Source: Tepidibacter sp.
Lineage (GTDB): Bacteria > Bacillota > Clostridia > Peptostreptococcales > Peptostreptococcaceae
Reading direction: 5' to 3'
NCBI RefSeq assembly: GCF_025210165.1
Contig: NZ_JAOASI010000042.1
Span: forward strand, 1-62,566
DNA: 62,566 nt
Shown: one piece after another, positions 1-9,248 of the stretch
Layout: each line of letters begins with the position of its first letter
How positions within the stretch are numbered: position 1 is the first letter of the stretch
Translations under genes and position numbers: made by a program
The notes under the pieces: model-generated
What the model was told of the DNA's origin: nothing
The model's database searches: none
What the model saw: the letters and a program-made list of their open reading frames with translations, nothing else

Positions 1-160
1 AAACTTTACAACAGCTTAAATGTGAAATTAAACAATACATGACTTATTATAATAACTATAGATATCAGTGGGGATTAAAGAAGATGACTCCTGTCCAATA
101 CAGAAATCATCTTCTTAATGTAGCATAGTCTTTTTTAAATTCTCCTTTACAAAGGGTACA
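1..160 (+). mobile_element. Right end of an IS3-family (IS150-like) insertion sequence
   Basis: The window opens inside an insertion sequence. A transposase tail ends at 128. It is followed by a short non-coding end that finishes with GGGTACA at 154-160, the usual ...GGGTACA/CA type of IS3-family right end. The left end lies outside the window, so completeness cannot be judged. Confidence 0.65.
3..128 (+). CDS. IS3-family transposase OrfB, C-terminal 41 residues (partial)
   Basis: This is the C-terminus of the DDE integrase-type transposase of IS3/IS150 elements, which inserts the element. The window starts inside the gene. Visible residues include YYNNYRYQWGLKKMTPVQYR and end NHLLNVA. The tail Y-N-x-x-R-x-x-W-x-L-x-x-M-T-P-x-x-Y-R is the classic last segment of the IS3 integrase core (end of the rve_3 region). 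The stop is TAG at 126-128. Whether the element is intact upstream cannot be seen. Confidence 0.85.
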   Translation, partial: TLQQLKCEIKQYMTYYNNYRYQWGLKKMTPVQYRNHLLNVA

Positions 161-218
161 GATTAATATTTTAATAACCTTCATTTTTCAATCAAAAGCT
201 AAATTTTAAGTTTTGAAA

Positions 219-2204
219 TTATATTTTAAACACCTTTATCTCATCTGTAAGCTTCATAGCAAGTCCATTAAGATCATCTGCAAGCTTTGCTACTTCTTCA
301 ACCGCTACTGATTGCTGCTGCATAGAAGCACTTACATTTTGAGATGATGATGCGCTTTCTTCTGATACTGCTGCTATATTTTGTATTGACTCTACTATAT
401 TATTTTTATCGTCATTCATATTATTTATAAAATCACTCATCGAGGATATCTTATAAGTTATATCTCCAACAGATTTTGATATTACATCAAATGAATTATT
501 AACTCTGTTAACTGATTCAACTTGTTCTTTTGATACTTCTTTTACTTCATTCATTATAGTTACAGCATTATCGCTATCTTTTCTTATATTATCTATTATC
601 TCCTTTATGTTGTTTGTTGCAACTCTTGATCCCTCTGCAAGCTTTCTTATCTCATCTGCTACAACTGCAAACCCTTTTCCATGTTCTCCTGCACGTGCTG
701 CCTCTATAGATGCATTAAGTGCTAATAAATTAGTCTGATCTGCTATAGTTGTTATGGTATTTAATATGTTCTGTATATCCTCAGATTTTTTATTAAATTC
801 TATTATAGCTTCTTCTACTTTAAGTGTAGCCTTTGAATTTTTTTTAGTCTTTTGAATTAATTCTTCAACTGCTTCAAATCCAGATACATTTGAATTAGCT
901 ACATTTTCAGCTGATTCAAACATGTCATTAGTATTTTTGTTTAGTTCATCAAATTTATTTGCAAGATTTTCAACTAGCTCATATCCTCTTTCAGCCTCTT
1001 TTGCTTGAGATATAGAACCACTGGCTATTTCTTGAACTATAGATCCAACTTGTTCTGATGTTGCACTAGTTTCTTCTGCTATTGCAGCTAAGTTCTCTGA
1101 TGAATTTCTTACATTAATAGTTACATCGGTTATATTAGTTATCAATCCCCTTAATGTATCTACGGTATTGTTAAATCCATGTGCAAGGTCTTCAAATTCA
1201 TCTCCAGTCTTAATGCTAGATTGTACCGTTAAATCACCAGATTTTATACTTTCAGTATATTCTATTATGCTTCTTATTTGTTTAGTTATATTATTAGAGA
1301 ATATATAAGCTATAAATATAGCTCCTAATAACGATAACCCTAGTATTATTAATGATTTCTTTAATATATCATTTGCCCTACTATATATTTCCTCAGTATA
1401 AATACTTCCTATTACTATCCATCCTGTCGATTCCATAGTCTTGAATTGTGCATACTTTGAATTCAATTTTCCATCTTGTTCATATTCGTATTCTACACTC
1501 GTTTTATTCTCATCAAGTGCCTTAACTATATCTTGAGAATCTATTTTTCTACCTATTTTCTCAGGATTTTGGTGACTCATAATTAGCTTATCAGATGATA
1601 TAAGTATAGGGTATCCATTATTTCCTATAGTCATTTTATTTATATTTTTTGATAATGTATCAAGAGATATATCTATACCTATAACCCCTATAAACTGATT
1701 ATTATTATATACAGGTGCTGATGCCGTTACTACTAATTTATTACTATGTACATCTATATATGGCTGTGTCCATGATATAGCATTTCTTTCAACTGCATTT
1801 TTATACCATATCCTCTCTTTTGGATTAAATCCATCTTCATATTGAGCCTCAGGATACGTATACATACTCTTGTCCTCAAGACCTAAGTATATAGATACAG
1901 AGTCTTTATGAGAATTTATAAAATCTTTAAATATATGCATCATAAATTCTTCATATTCAGGATGTTCCACTATTGATTTTACATCTACATTATTTGATAT
2001 CATATTTAAATTTTCATTATATCCATTTAAATAGTTGTGTATAGATATCTCTATCCCATCAATAGTGCTAGATGCCAGTTCTTTTAAATCTTCATCTATT
2101 ATACCTATACCTCTCTTATAAGCACCCATTTCAAAAACTATTAGAGGAATACTTATCAGAACTATAAACATTATTATAAGCTTATTTTTTATTCCTAATT
2201 TCAT
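219..2204 (-). CDS. Methyl-accepting chemotaxis protein with dCache amino-acid-type sensor
   Basis: Transmembrane chemoreceptor of 661 aa. Segments in order: N-terminal TM (about 8-26), extracellular double-Cache domain (about 35-280), second TM (about 284-303), HAMP (about 304-360), and an MCP signalling hairpin whose tip carries the conserved [20 protein letters not shown] segment. The membrane-distal Cache pocket has R131-x-W133-Y134, Y149-x-D151 and D178. This matches the spacing known for amino-acid-binding dCache receptors, so the ligand is inferred to be an amino acid or derivative, which fits an amino-acid fermenter. The ATG is preceded by AAAGGAGGAG. It is a single gene, with no chemotaxis operon beside it. 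Confidence 0.93.
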   Translation of the reverse strand: MKLGIKNKLIIMFIVLISIPLIVFEMGAYKRGIGIIDEDLKELASSTIDGIEISIHNYLNGYNENLNMISNNVDVKSIVEHPEYEEFMMHIFKDFINSHKDSVSIYLGLEDKSMYTYPEAQYEDGFNPKERIWYKNAVERNAISWTQPYIDVHSNKLVVTASAPVYNNNQFIGVIGIDISLDTLSKNINKMTIGNNGYPILISSDKLIMSHQNPEKIGRKIDSQDIVKALDENKTSVEYEYEQDGKLNSKYAQFKTMESTGWIVIGSIYTEEIYSRANDILKKSLIILGLSLLGAIFIAYIFSNNITKQIRSIIEYTESIKSGDLTVQSSIKTGDEFEDLAHGFNNTVDTLRGLITNITDVTINVRNSSENLAAIAEETSATSEQVGSIVQEIASGSISQAKEAERGYELVENLANKFDELNKNTNDMFESAENVANSNVSGFEAVEELIQKTKKNSKATLKVEEAIIEFNKKSEDIQNILNTITTIADQTNLLALNASIEAARAGEHGKGFAVVADEIRKLAEGSRVATNNIKEIIDNIRKDSDNAVTIMNEVKEVSKEQVESVNRVNNSFDVISKSVGDITYKISSMSDFINNMNDDKNNIVESIQNIAAVSEESASSSQNVSASMQQQSVAVEEVAKLADDLNGLAMKLTDEIKVFKI

Positions 2205-2331
2205 ATCTTCATTCTCCTCCTTTATTGTTTTATCTACAATATATATATTAACATATATTACTTATTTTTCTATACTTTTTTACTTTTTATTCGAAGGCTA
2301 AAAGTTCTGAATCTTTGCTCTTTTAAAACAA

Positions 2332-2357
2332 AAAAAAATGGCTAAATAGCCATTTTT
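2332..2357 (-). terminator. Intrinsic terminator of prs
   Basis: Minus-strand stem AAATGGCTA / TAGCCATTT followed by a run of nine T residues, directly after the prs stop codon. It closes the purR-spoVG-glmU-prs series. Confidence 0.85.
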
Positions 2358-3305
2358 TTAGTCAAATAAACAACTTACAGATTCATTTGAAAATATCTTG
2401 TTTATAGCACTTGCAAATATAGGTGCAATAGATTGTACCTTTATTTTATCTATCATTTTATCTTCTGCCAAGTGTATTGTATCAAGAACTATAAGCTCTT
2501 TTATAACTGAGTTTTGTATTCTCTCAAGTGCAGGTCCTGATAAAACAGGGTGTGTACAACAAGCATATACTTCTTTTGCTCCAAACTCTTTTAATGCATT
2601 AGCTCCATTTGTTATTGTACCTGCAGTGTCTATCATATCATCTACTAATATAACATTCTTATCTTTTATATCTCCGATTATATTCATAACCTCAGATACA
2701 TTTGCCTTTGGTCTTCTCTTGTCTATTATAGCTATTGGTGCATTTAATTGATTAGCAAAGTTTCTAGCTCTTGTAACGCTTCCAAGGTCTGGTGATACAA
2801 TTACTAAATCTTCTATTTGTTTTTCTTTGAAATATTTGGCAAGTATTGGTACTCCAAGTAAATGATCTACTGGTATATCAAAATATCCTTGTATTTGAGC
2901 AGCATGTAAGTCCATAGTAAGAACTCTATCAGCTCCCGCAGCTGTTATTAAGTTTGCAACTAATTTTGCTGTGATTGGATCTCTAGCCTTTGCTTTTCTA
3001 TCTTGTCTAGCATATCCATAATACGGTATTACAGCTGTAATTCTACCTGCTGATGCTCTTTTTAGTCCATCAATAGTAATTAATAGTTCCATTAAGTTAT
3101 TGTTTACTGGACTATTAGTTGATTGAATAACGAATACATCTGTTCCTCTTACTGTTTCCTGAATATTTACAGATATTTCTCCATCACTAAATGTTGATAC
3201 ATCAGTTTTTGCTAAATCTACATTTAAATGCTCAGCTATTTTTTTTGCAAGTTCAGGGTTAGAGTTTCCTGTAATAATTTTAATTTCACTACCACTAGTA
3301 TTCAT
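2358..3305 (-). CDS. prs: Ribose-phosphate pyrophosphokinase (PRPP synthetase)
   Basis: Cytosolic enzyme that converts ribose 5-phosphate and ATP to PRPP for purine, pyrimidine, NAD, His and Trp synthesis. The 315-aa length is standard. Visible motifs: [20 protein letters not shown] near the N-terminus, the catalytic flexible-loop segment [15 protein letters not shown] (about 97-111), and the PRPP-binding loop [14 protein letters not shown] (about 218-231). Start ATG with GGGAGG ten bases upstream. It lies 35 bp downstream of glmU, as in Bacillus. PRPP is also the effector of PurR encoded upstream, which links product and regulator. Confidence 0.97.
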   Translation of the reverse strand: MNTSGSEIKIITGNSNPELAKKIAEHLNVDLAKTDVSTFSDGEISVNIQETVRGTDVFVIQSTNSPVNNNLMELLITIDGLKRASAGRITAVIPYYGYARQDRKAKARDPITAKLVANLITAAGADRVLTMDLHAAQIQGYFDIPVDHLLGVPILAKYFKEKQIEDLVIVSPDLGSVTRARNFANQLNAPIAIIDKRRPKANVSEVMNIIGDIKDKNVILVDDMIDTAGTITNGANALKEFGAKEVYACCTHPVLSGPALERIQNSVIKELIVLDTIHLAEDKMIDKIKVQSIAPIFASAINKIFSNESVSCLFD

Positions 3306-3340
3306 ATATGAATAACCTCCCAGAAGAATTTTGTATGTAA

Positions 3341-4711
3341 TTATTTTTTTAATATACCTTTTTTATCTACCCAACCTTCTTTGTTCACTTGTTTTGCTCT
3401 TGCTATTGATAAATTTCCACTTGGAACATCATCTGTTATAGTAGATCCTGTAGCTATATATCCTTTTTCTTTAACTGTAACAGGTGCTATCAAATTACAG
3501 TTTGATCCTATGAATGCATTATCTTCAACTATAGCTTTAAATTTATTCTTTCCATCATAGTTTACAAAAACTACTCCACATCCTATATTGACATTCTTCC
3601 CAATACTAGCATCTCCTATATAAGCTAAGTGAGATGCTTTTGAGTTATCTCCTATTGTAGAATTTTTAACTTCTACAAAGTCTCCTATTTTTACATTCTC
3701 ACCTATTAAGCTATTAGGTCTTAAATATGCATACGGTCCAACTGTTGTATTGTTTCCAACAGTACTGTCAATTATAGTAGATGATTGGATTTCTATGTTG
3801 TCGTTTATTAAGGAATTCTCAATTCTACAATTAGCTCCTATTGTACAATCTTCTCCAATTTTTGTAGTTCCTTTTATTATAGTTCCAGGATATATTATAG
3901 TATCCATACCTATTTCAACATCGCATTCTATGTATGTATTGTTAGTATCTATTATAGTAACTCCATTTTCCATATGATATTGATTAATTCTATTCTTCAG
4001 TATGTTCTCTGCTCTTTGAAGGTCTACTCTTGAGTTAACACCCATTAATTCTTCTATAGTTGATCCTTCATATGCTCCTACTTTATAGCCTTCATTCTTT
4101 AAGATTTCTATTACATCTGTAAGATAGTATTCACCTTGATTGTTATTATTAGATATCTTAGATAAGCTCATTTTAAGTTCTTTTCCATTAAAGCAGTATA
4201 TACTAGAATTTATTTCATTAACCTTTGCTTCTTCTTCAGTTGCATCTTTTTGCTCAACTATTTTTAATACATCTTTATTAGTATCTCTTATTAGTCTCCC
4301 ATATCCTGTAGGGTTATCTACTTTTGTAGTTAAAACTGTTGCAACACATCTATTTTCTTTATGGTAATCAAATAGTCTTTGTAGAGTAGTCTCTTTTATA
4401 AGAGGTGTATCTCCACATAAAACTACTATTTTATCGTCTTCTTTTATGTAATCTTTAGCCATAATAACAGCATGTCCTGTTCCTAGCTGCTGCTTTTGTA
4501 TAGCAGTTTTGACATTGTTTTTTAAATTATCTTTAACCATTTCAGCTTCATGTCCAAGAATTACTATATTTTCACAACATCCAGCCTTCATAGCTATGTT
4601 TATAACATGATTTACCATTTCAGTTCCACATACTTTATGCAATACTTTAGGAAGCTTAGATTTCATTCTAGTTCCCTTACCAGCAGCAAGTATTATAGAT
4701 TTTAAATTCAT
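3341..4711 (-). CDS. glmU: Bifunctional N-acetylglucosamine-1-P uridyltransferase / glucosamine-1-P acetyltransferase
   Basis: Makes UDP-GlcNAc from glucosamine 1-phosphate for peptidoglycan and teichoic acids. It is 456 aa. The N-terminal pyrophosphorylase domain (1-230) shows [20 protein letters not shown] at residues 8-27. The C-terminal left-handed beta-helix is visible as hexapeptide repeats ([32 protein letters not shown]). The acetyltransferase active-site region H-L-A-Y-I-G-D and NYDGKNK is present. RBS AGGTGAAATT precedes ATG. Gene order spoVG-glmU-prs is conserved across Firmicutes. Confidence 0.97.
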   Translation of the reverse strand: MNLKSIILAAGKGTRMKSKLPKVLHKVCGTEMVNHVINIAMKAGCCENIVILGHEAEMVKDNLKNNVKTAIQKQQLGTGHAVIMAKDYIKEDDKIVVLCGDTPLIKETTLQRLFDYHKENRCVATVLTTKVDNPTGYGRLIRDTNKDVLKIVEQKDATEEEAKVNEINSSIYCFNGKELKMSLSKISNNNNQGEYYLTDVIEILKNEGYKVGAYEGSTIEELMGVNSRVDLQRAENILKNRINQYHMENGVTIIDTNNTYIECDVEIGMDTIIYPGTIIKGTTKIGEDCTIGANCRIENSLINDNIEIQSSTIIDSTVGNNTTVGPYAYLRPNSLIGENVKIGDFVEVKNSTIGDNSKASHLAYIGDASIGKNVNIGCGVVFVNYDGKNKFKAIVEDNAFIGSNCNLIAPVTVKEKGYIATGSTITDDVPSGNLSIARAKQVNKEGWVDKKGILKK

Positions 4712-4885
4712 AATTTCACCTCATGTGTATATTAATATATCACTTTCACTTAAATACTATAGCATTTTTTGTTCAAAAAGTACATAATAATGCGATATAA
4801 AATAATGGATATTATATATTTTGTTCGATTTTTAAATTTTAAAAAACTTCAAAAAATTCAAAACCATATAATTTCTATATATCAA

Positions 4886-4934
4886 AAAAAATACTTATAT
4901 TGTTAAGATTCGTACTCTTAACAATATAAGTATT
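4886..4934 (-). terminator. Intrinsic terminator of spoVG
   Basis: Long perfect stem AAAAATACTTATATTGTTAA with its complement, a short loop containing GTACGAA, and a trailing T-run on the minus strand. It separates spoVG from glmU, so glmU-prs probably also has its own promoter in 4712-4885. Confidence 0.85.
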
Positions 4935-4949
4935 TTTATAAGTTTAATA

Positions 4950-5228
4950 TTATTCCATTGCAACTTCCATTTTAGCTAAAGCTTCTTCATAAGCATTTAA
5001 TATATTATCTTGAAGTACTTGTCTCATATGAGAGTTGATTGGATGAGCTATATCTCTAAATTCGCCTTCTGTTATCTTTCTACTTGGCATAGCTATAAAA
5101 AGACCATTTTGACCTTCTATAATTTTTATATCGTGTACAACGAATAAATTATTAAAAGTTACAGATACAATCCCCTTCATCTTTCCATCGTCTGTTATCT
5201 TTCTTACCCTAACGTCTGTTATTTCCAA
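4950..5228 (-). CDS. spoVG: Septation/sporulation regulator SpoVG
   Basis: Small site-specific DNA/RNA-binding regulator of sporulation and septation. I start it at a TTG (5226-5228) giving [11 protein letters not shown], because AGGGGAG lies eight bases upstream and family members begin ME(V/I)TDVR. The upstream in-frame GTG overlaps that ribosome binding site. The resulting length is 92 aa, near the family norm. Conserved segments: [24 protein letters not shown] and [11 protein letters not shown]. It lies between purR and glmU as in Bacillus. Confidence 0.96.
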   Translation of the reverse strand: MEITDVRVRKITDDGKMKGIVSVTFNNLFVVHDIKIIEGQNGLFIAMPSRKITEGEFRDIAHPINSHMRQVLQDNILNAYEEALAKMEVAME

Positions 5229-5279
5229 AATACCCACTCCCCTTTATAAAAATAAAGATTTTTAATGTAGACTTTCTTA

Positions 5280-5312
5280 AGATTCGTAATATATATTATG
5301 CTTATCCTACAA
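5280..5312 (-). promoter_or_regulatory. Possible sigma-H-type promoter of spoVG
   Basis: About 55 bases upstream of the spoVG start, the minus strand reads GTAGGATAA, 13 bases, then TACGAAT. This resembles the sigma-H consensus RnAGGAwWW / RnnGAAT, with a spacer one base longer than usual. Bacillus spoVG is sigma-H dependent, which supports but does not prove the call. Two direct copies of ATGGTAATATATTCT (about 5372-5403) lie upstream. Confidence 0.35.
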
Positions 5313-5500
5313 TTTAAATAGTAGTATAACTCCTTACTCCTTATAAAAAGCTACATTAATTGTTAATATATTTCATGGTAATATATTCTATGGTAATATA
5401 TTCTACAAACTTTTTCAATTCCCTTTTAATTTTTTTACAATTTTTATGTAACCTTCATTGATTTTCATACATTATTCTATTGTTTTTTTTCTAATCAAAA

Positions 5501-5529
5501 AAGTGCAATTCTTAATAAGAATTGCACTC
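5501..5529 (-). terminator. Intrinsic terminator of purR
   Basis: Stem GAGTGCAATTCTTA / TAAGAATTGCACT followed by TTTTTT on the minus strand, just after the purR stop. Confidence 0.85.
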
Positions 5530-5535
5530 ATATAA

Positions 5536-6357
5536 CTAGTCTATTATAAAGTTTTTATTCGGTTCAACCTTTATAATTCCATTTAATTCATCTATTTCAT
5601 TCAGATCTATCAAAGATACATAATCTTTTACAAGTTTTTCATTAGGTGCAGTTGTAGATATTAAAACCCCTTTTCCTATAACTTGAGCATTAAATTCATT
5701 CATAAGGTCTTGCATACCTTTTAATGTTCCTCCACCTCTCATAAAGTCGTCTATTAATATTACCTTAGACCCTTCTTTTAATGCCTTTCTAGGAAGTGTC
5801 ATAGTTTGTACTATATTCTTACTTCCAGATACATACGTTATGTTAAGAGATGAACCTTCTGATGCTTTTGTATCCTTTCTTATTATAAGAAGAGGTAGAT
5901 TCATAGCTTTTGCTGTCATAAGTGCCATAGGTATACCTTTTGTTTCTATTGTAACTACATAATCAGCTTCACTATAGTCTATGTATGATGCAAATATCTT
6001 TCCTATTTTAGATGATATTTCAGGACTGTATATAAGATCTATTAAATATAAAAAACCTCCTGATAATATTCTTGATTGATCATCTATTTGTTCACATAGT
6101 TTATTTAAGAATACTTCATTATCCTTTGCTGATATCTTTGGAATATATTTAACTCCACCTGCAGCTCCTGCTATTGTTATAACTTTACCTAAGTCTAATT
6201 TTTCAAATACATTTTTCACGACCAATATATCTTCACTTACAGTAGATTTTGCTGCATTAAACTTTTCAGTAAAATAGCTTAGTGTAAATACTTTGTTTGG
6301 ATTGTCTGAAAGTATTTTTACTATAGCTCCAATTCTTTCAGTTCTTTTAAATTTCAT
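5536..6357 (-). CDS. purR: Pur operon repressor PurR
   Basis: PRPP-responsive DNA-binding repressor of purine genes in Gram-positives. It is 273 aa. The N-terminal winged helix (about 1-75) begins MKFKRTERIGAIVKILSDNP. The phosphoribosyltransferase-like effector domain (about 80-273) has the PRPP loop VILIDDFMRGGGTL at about 200-213. The start ATG follows AAAGGAGGGAG. It heads the purR-spoVG-glmU-prs series and diverges from murC across a 270-bp gap. Confidence 0.96.
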   Translation of the reverse strand: MKFKRTERIGAIVKILSDNPNKVFTLSYFTEKFNAAKSTVSEDILVVKNVFEKLDLGKVITIAGAAGGVKYIPKISAKDNEVFLNKLCEQIDDQSRILSGGFLYLIDLIYSPEISSKIGKIFASYIDYSEADYVVTIETKGIPMALMTAKAMNLPLLIIRKDTKASEGSSLNITYVSGSKNIVQTMTLPRKALKEGSKVILIDDFMRGGGTLKGMQDLMNEFNAQVIGKGVLISTTAPNEKLVKDYVSLIDLNEIDELNGIIKVEPNKNFIID

Positions 6358-6548
6358 AGACTCCCTCCTTTTAGATTATTTTGGTATGGTATATTTATAC
6401 ACAATTCAAAAATTTTATAATTTCCTTAGAGATAAAATATATTATTATGTTATAATAGAATTTACGTTTTATACATATTAATAGTAATAGATATAATTTA
6501 TTATTTGTATTTTATTTTAATAAATGTAAATTGTATGTTTTTTATATT

Positions 6549-6583
6549 AAAAAGTCTATTTCTAAAATTTTTAGATAAAGACT
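6549..6583. promoter_or_regulatory. Imperfect palindrome in the purR-murC divergent promoter region
   Basis: AAGTCTATTTCTAAAA faces TTTTAGATAAAGACTT across a two-base centre, about 45 bases upstream of murC. It could be an operator or a 5'-UTR hairpin. There is no sequence match to a known binding site that I can assert. Confidence 0.3.
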
Positions 6584-6629
6584 TCTATATTATAACACAA
6601 TATTAGTTATTAAGGAGAGTTGATTTTAT

Positions 6630-7976
6630 ATGCATATACACTTTATAGGAATTGGCGGAATAAGCATGAGTGCACTTGCTAAGATATGCTTACATAAAGG
6701 ATATGTTGTTTCTGGTTCTGATTTTAAAGATTCAGATACTGTTGACATGTTAAGAAATCAAGGTATAAGTGTATTCATTGGTCATAAGAAACAAAATATA
6801 ACTGATGATATAAATTTAGTGGTTTACACTGCTGCTATAAGCGATGATAATGAAGAGCTTAATCAAGCACGCTTAAGAAATATAAGAACTTTATCTAGAG
6901 CTGAGTTTTTAGGTGAAATAATGAAGGAGTACAAAAATCCTATAGCCATTTCGGGAACTCATGGAAAAACTAGTACTACTTCTATGCTATCTGTAATTTT
7001 TCAGTATTCAAATCTTGATCCTACTATACTTGTAGGTGGTAATTTAAAGGATATAGGTGGTAATGTAAAAATAGGTAATTCAGAAAACTTCATTACCGAA
7101 GCTTGTGAGTATGTTGATAGCTTCTTGAATTTTAACCCTAAGGTTTCTATTGTTCTAAATATAGAAGCAGATCATTTGGATTATTTTGACGGACTTGATG
7201 ATGTTAAAGATTCTTTTAATAAATTTGGAAAGATTCTTCCTAATGATGGATATTTCATAATAAATGGTGATGATGTTAACTGTGTTGATGTTTTAGATGG
7301 TGTCGATTCTAACATTATAAAATATGGAAAGTCAAGTAATAATAATATGATTATTGATAATGTTTCATTTGATAAGTTAGGTCATGGTTCATTCTCTCTT
7401 TCATTTGATAATAAAGACCTTGGAAAATTCAAACTTTGTGTTCCAGGACTTCATAATATATACAACGGAGCAGCTGCTATATGTGCATCTTTAGTTTCTG
7501 GTATTGATGTAGATACTATAAGAGATAATATATCCAAGTATAAAGGTGTTGGTAGAAGATTTGAGTACAAAGGGATTTATAATAAGGCTACTATAATAGA
7601 TGATTACGCTCATCATCCAACAGAAGTTAAGGCTACCCTAGAAGCCGCTAAGAATATGTGCAAGGGGAATCTTTGGTGTGTATTTCAACCACATACTTAT
7701 ACTAGAACTTCTTCTCTTTTAGATGAGTTCGCAGCTTCTTTTAATGATGCATCTTTCGTTGTAATAACTGATATATATGCAGCAAGAGAAAAAAACGATG
7801 GGTCTATTCATTCTAAGGATTTGGTTGAAAAGATTAAGAAATATAATGAGAATGTTATTTATATAAAAGAGTTTGATGATATTGTTAATTATTTAGAATA
7901 TAATGTTAAAGCTGGAGATGTAGTTATAACTACTGGGGCTGGAAATATATATGAGGTTGCAGATAAGCTTATATAA
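6630..7976 (+). CDS. murC: UDP-N-acetylmuramate--L-alanine ligase
   Basis: ATP-dependent cytosolic ligase that adds L-Ala to UDP-MurNAc in peptidoglycan synthesis. It is 448 aa. Motifs: N-terminal Rossmann-like [17 protein letters not shown] (5-21), ATP loop [12 protein letters not shown] (about 107-118), Mur central segment [11 protein letters not shown], and C-terminal [18 protein letters not shown]. Start ATG follows AAGGAGAGTTGATTTT. Divergent from purR, an arrangement typical of Peptostreptococcaceae-like genomes. The terminator directly follows the stop. Confidence 0.97.
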   Translation: MHIHFIGIGGISMSALAKICLHKGYVVSGSDFKDSDTVDMLRNQGISVFIGHKKQNITDDINLVVYTAAISDDNEELNQARLRNIRTLSRAEFLGEIMKEYKNPIAISGTHGKTSTTSMLSVIFQYSNLDPTILVGGNLKDIGGNVKIGNSENFITEACEYVDSFLNFNPKVSIVLNIEADHLDYFDGLDDVKDSFNKFGKILPNDGYFIINGDDVNCVDVLDGVDSNIIKYGKSSNNNMIIDNVSFDKLGHGSFSLSFDNKDLGKFKLCVPGLHNIYNGAAAICASLVSGIDVDTIRDNISKYKGVGRRFEYKGIYNKATIIDDYAHHPTEVKATLEAAKNMCKGNLWCVFQPHTYTRTSSLLDEFAASFNDASFVVITDIYAAREKNDGSIHSKDLVEKIKKYNENVIYIKEFDDIVNYLEYNVKAGDVVITTGAGNIYEVADKLI

Positions 7977-7988
7977 TCTGTAGTAAGT

Positions 7989-8050
7989 AAAAAAGATGGT
8001 TATTAAAATACCGCTAGTGTATTAAATATTTTAATAACCATCTTTTTTTT
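7989..8050 (+). terminator. murC terminator containing a possible family A relic
   Basis: A 22-bp stem (AAAAAAGATGGTTATTAAAA plus TA, and its complement) is followed by eight T. The same outer arm AAAAAAGATGGTTATT occurs in the tatD terminator at 19855, but there the stem closes over four bases. Here the loop reads CCGCTAGTGTATTAAA, so the junction spells AATACCGCTA, the conserved stop-proximal motif of repeat family A. Terminator call is strong; the relic call is an inference. Confidence 0.8.
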
Positions 8051-8130
8051 GATTTAGCTATTGGTATCCCAAATTAAGTACACTAAATGTTTTTTAGCCC
8101 GAACTGTACTTTGCTTTTAAATTTTAAAAT

Positions 8131-8691
8131 TTATTTCAGATATTTTTTTATAGAACTTGTTTTAAATTTCTTATACATTGAATCTTTATTTCCAAAATTT
8201 TTTTCTTCTGAATCTGTATCATCCAAGTTAAATTTACTAAATTCGTCAGCAGTTATCCAATATCCATCAGTACCTTTATGTTTTCTTAAAAATAGTAGAT
8301 ATTTCGAATTAGGTTTTAATGCTGTATAATCATCAAAGGTAAATATAATTTTGCCTGGTTGAACTCCTTTTATTGGAGCTGTGTAGATTGCTTCGTGAAC
8401 TTTTAGAATCTCTTTTTTATCCCAATTTCCTTTATACACTTTTTGTATTTCAACTGGTGTTTCTGTATATCCACTTTCAGTTGGTAGCCCTTCATTCACT
8501 AAAATATTTGTGGATTTTCCTGTTTTTTTCACCTCAACTATATACTCCGAACGTTCTATCAATTGTTCAAAAGTTTGAGGGAATGATCTAATTCCATGCA
8601 CTTTTGCTTCCTTAACAATAATATTATCAAGTATAATATAGCTTATAATTGCTAAAAAACCTACAAGTATAAAAAATATATTTTTTTTCAT
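8131..8691 (-). CDS. Predicted membrane-anchored/exported protein, unknown function
   Basis: Unrecognised 186-aa protein. An N-terminal hydrophobic segment (about 5-25, FFILVGFLAIISYIILDNII) suggests a signal anchor. The rest is predicted outside the membrane, with lines such as ERSEYIVEVKKTG, VQKVYKGNW-like VEIQKVYKGNW, PGKIIFTFDDY and KYLLFLRKHKG. This pattern (surface beta-domain with KVYKG and YLLFL) is seen in small exported Firmicute proteins, but I assign no function. ATG follows GAGGTGATTAATAA. Monocistronic. Confidence 0.7.
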   Translation of the reverse strand: MKKNIFFILVGFLAIISYIILDNIIVKEAKVHGIRSFPQTFEQLIERSEYIVEVKKTGKSTNILVNEGLPTESGYTETPVEIQKVYKGNWDKKEILKVHEAIYTAPIKGVQPGKIIFTFDDYTALKPNSKYLLFLRKHKGTDGYWITADEFSKFNLDDTDSEEKNFGNKDSMYKKFKTSSIKKYLK

Positions 8692-9009
8692 TTATTAATC
8701 ACCTCTAGTATTAAGATATTTCGAAATATTTTATTATAAAACTTCAGCTCTAAAATCATATAAATTCTTTTATGAAAGTATTAAATTTTTTTTAAATTTA
8801 TTATATACTTAATTACCCCATTTGCTTATAATGTGTTGTGCATCATAATATGATGGATATGGAGTGCTAGTTTCTATCTAGAGTCTCCTTTTTTATATTT
8901 AGTATATATTCAAATTTTGTATATAATTTATTATGTGTAGTTAGATATTAAATCTTGCATAAATAAGATTTTATATGGAAAAATTTGGTTATAGTTTAAA
9001 AAATCAAAC
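8692..9009. other. Intergenic spacer with one plus-strand hairpin/T-run
   Basis: No protein gene seen. At 8861-8895 the plus strand forms GGAG-CTAG / CTAG-CTCC followed by TTTTTT, a small terminator-like hairpin with no obvious upstream gene. Just before it stands GATATGG at 8856-8862. See the findings for the purine-riboswitch-like coincidence. Confidence 0.4.
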
Positions 9010-9221
9010 AAAAAAATGACGCTCATTTAAATGTTAGCTACTTTTGATTAATGTTTTTCCATAAAACTTAGATTGTGCTGTTAAAATATCCGTTAAGAAA
9101 CTTCTTTGTCTGACCTTAGGGAGTTTAAGAAGTTTTAGGATATTTTATAAAGCACAATCTTTAGTTTTATTAAAACATTAATTAAGTAGCGGTATTTAAA
9201 TGAGCGTCATTTTTCGCTTAA
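9010..9221 (-). repeat. Family A palindromic repeat, copy A1
   Basis: About 205-nt imperfect palindrome: outer arms TGACGCTCATTTAAAT / ATTTAAATGAGCGTCA, second arms GCTACTT / AAGTAGC, third arms TTAATGTTTT / AAAACATTAA, fourth GATTGTGC / GCACAATC, and inner AACTTCTT / AAGAAGTT. Conserved unpaired GTTA and GGT lie between the first and second arms. Strand is given as that of the upstream gene (stop at 9249): read this way it starts TTAAGC and ends in seven T. Confidence 0.85.
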
Positions 9222-9248
9222 CCACTAATATATTTATTAATACACCAT

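Noticed and set aside
2281-2312. Family B copy near 2.29 kb (TTCGAAGGCTAAAAGTTCTGA)
   Set aside because: It resembles the first bases of family B but with several mismatches and no second arm, too weak to list as a copy.
5372-5403. Two ATGGTAATATATTCT direct repeats as a regulator-binding array
   Set aside because: Only two copies in a very AT-rich spacer, no known motif, and they are upstream of the likely spoVG promoter; kept only as a note.
9010-9214. Group II intron or rRNA-like RNA as identity of family A
   Set aside because: No domain V sequence, no reverse transcriptase and a length of only about 200 nt as one continuous palindrome.
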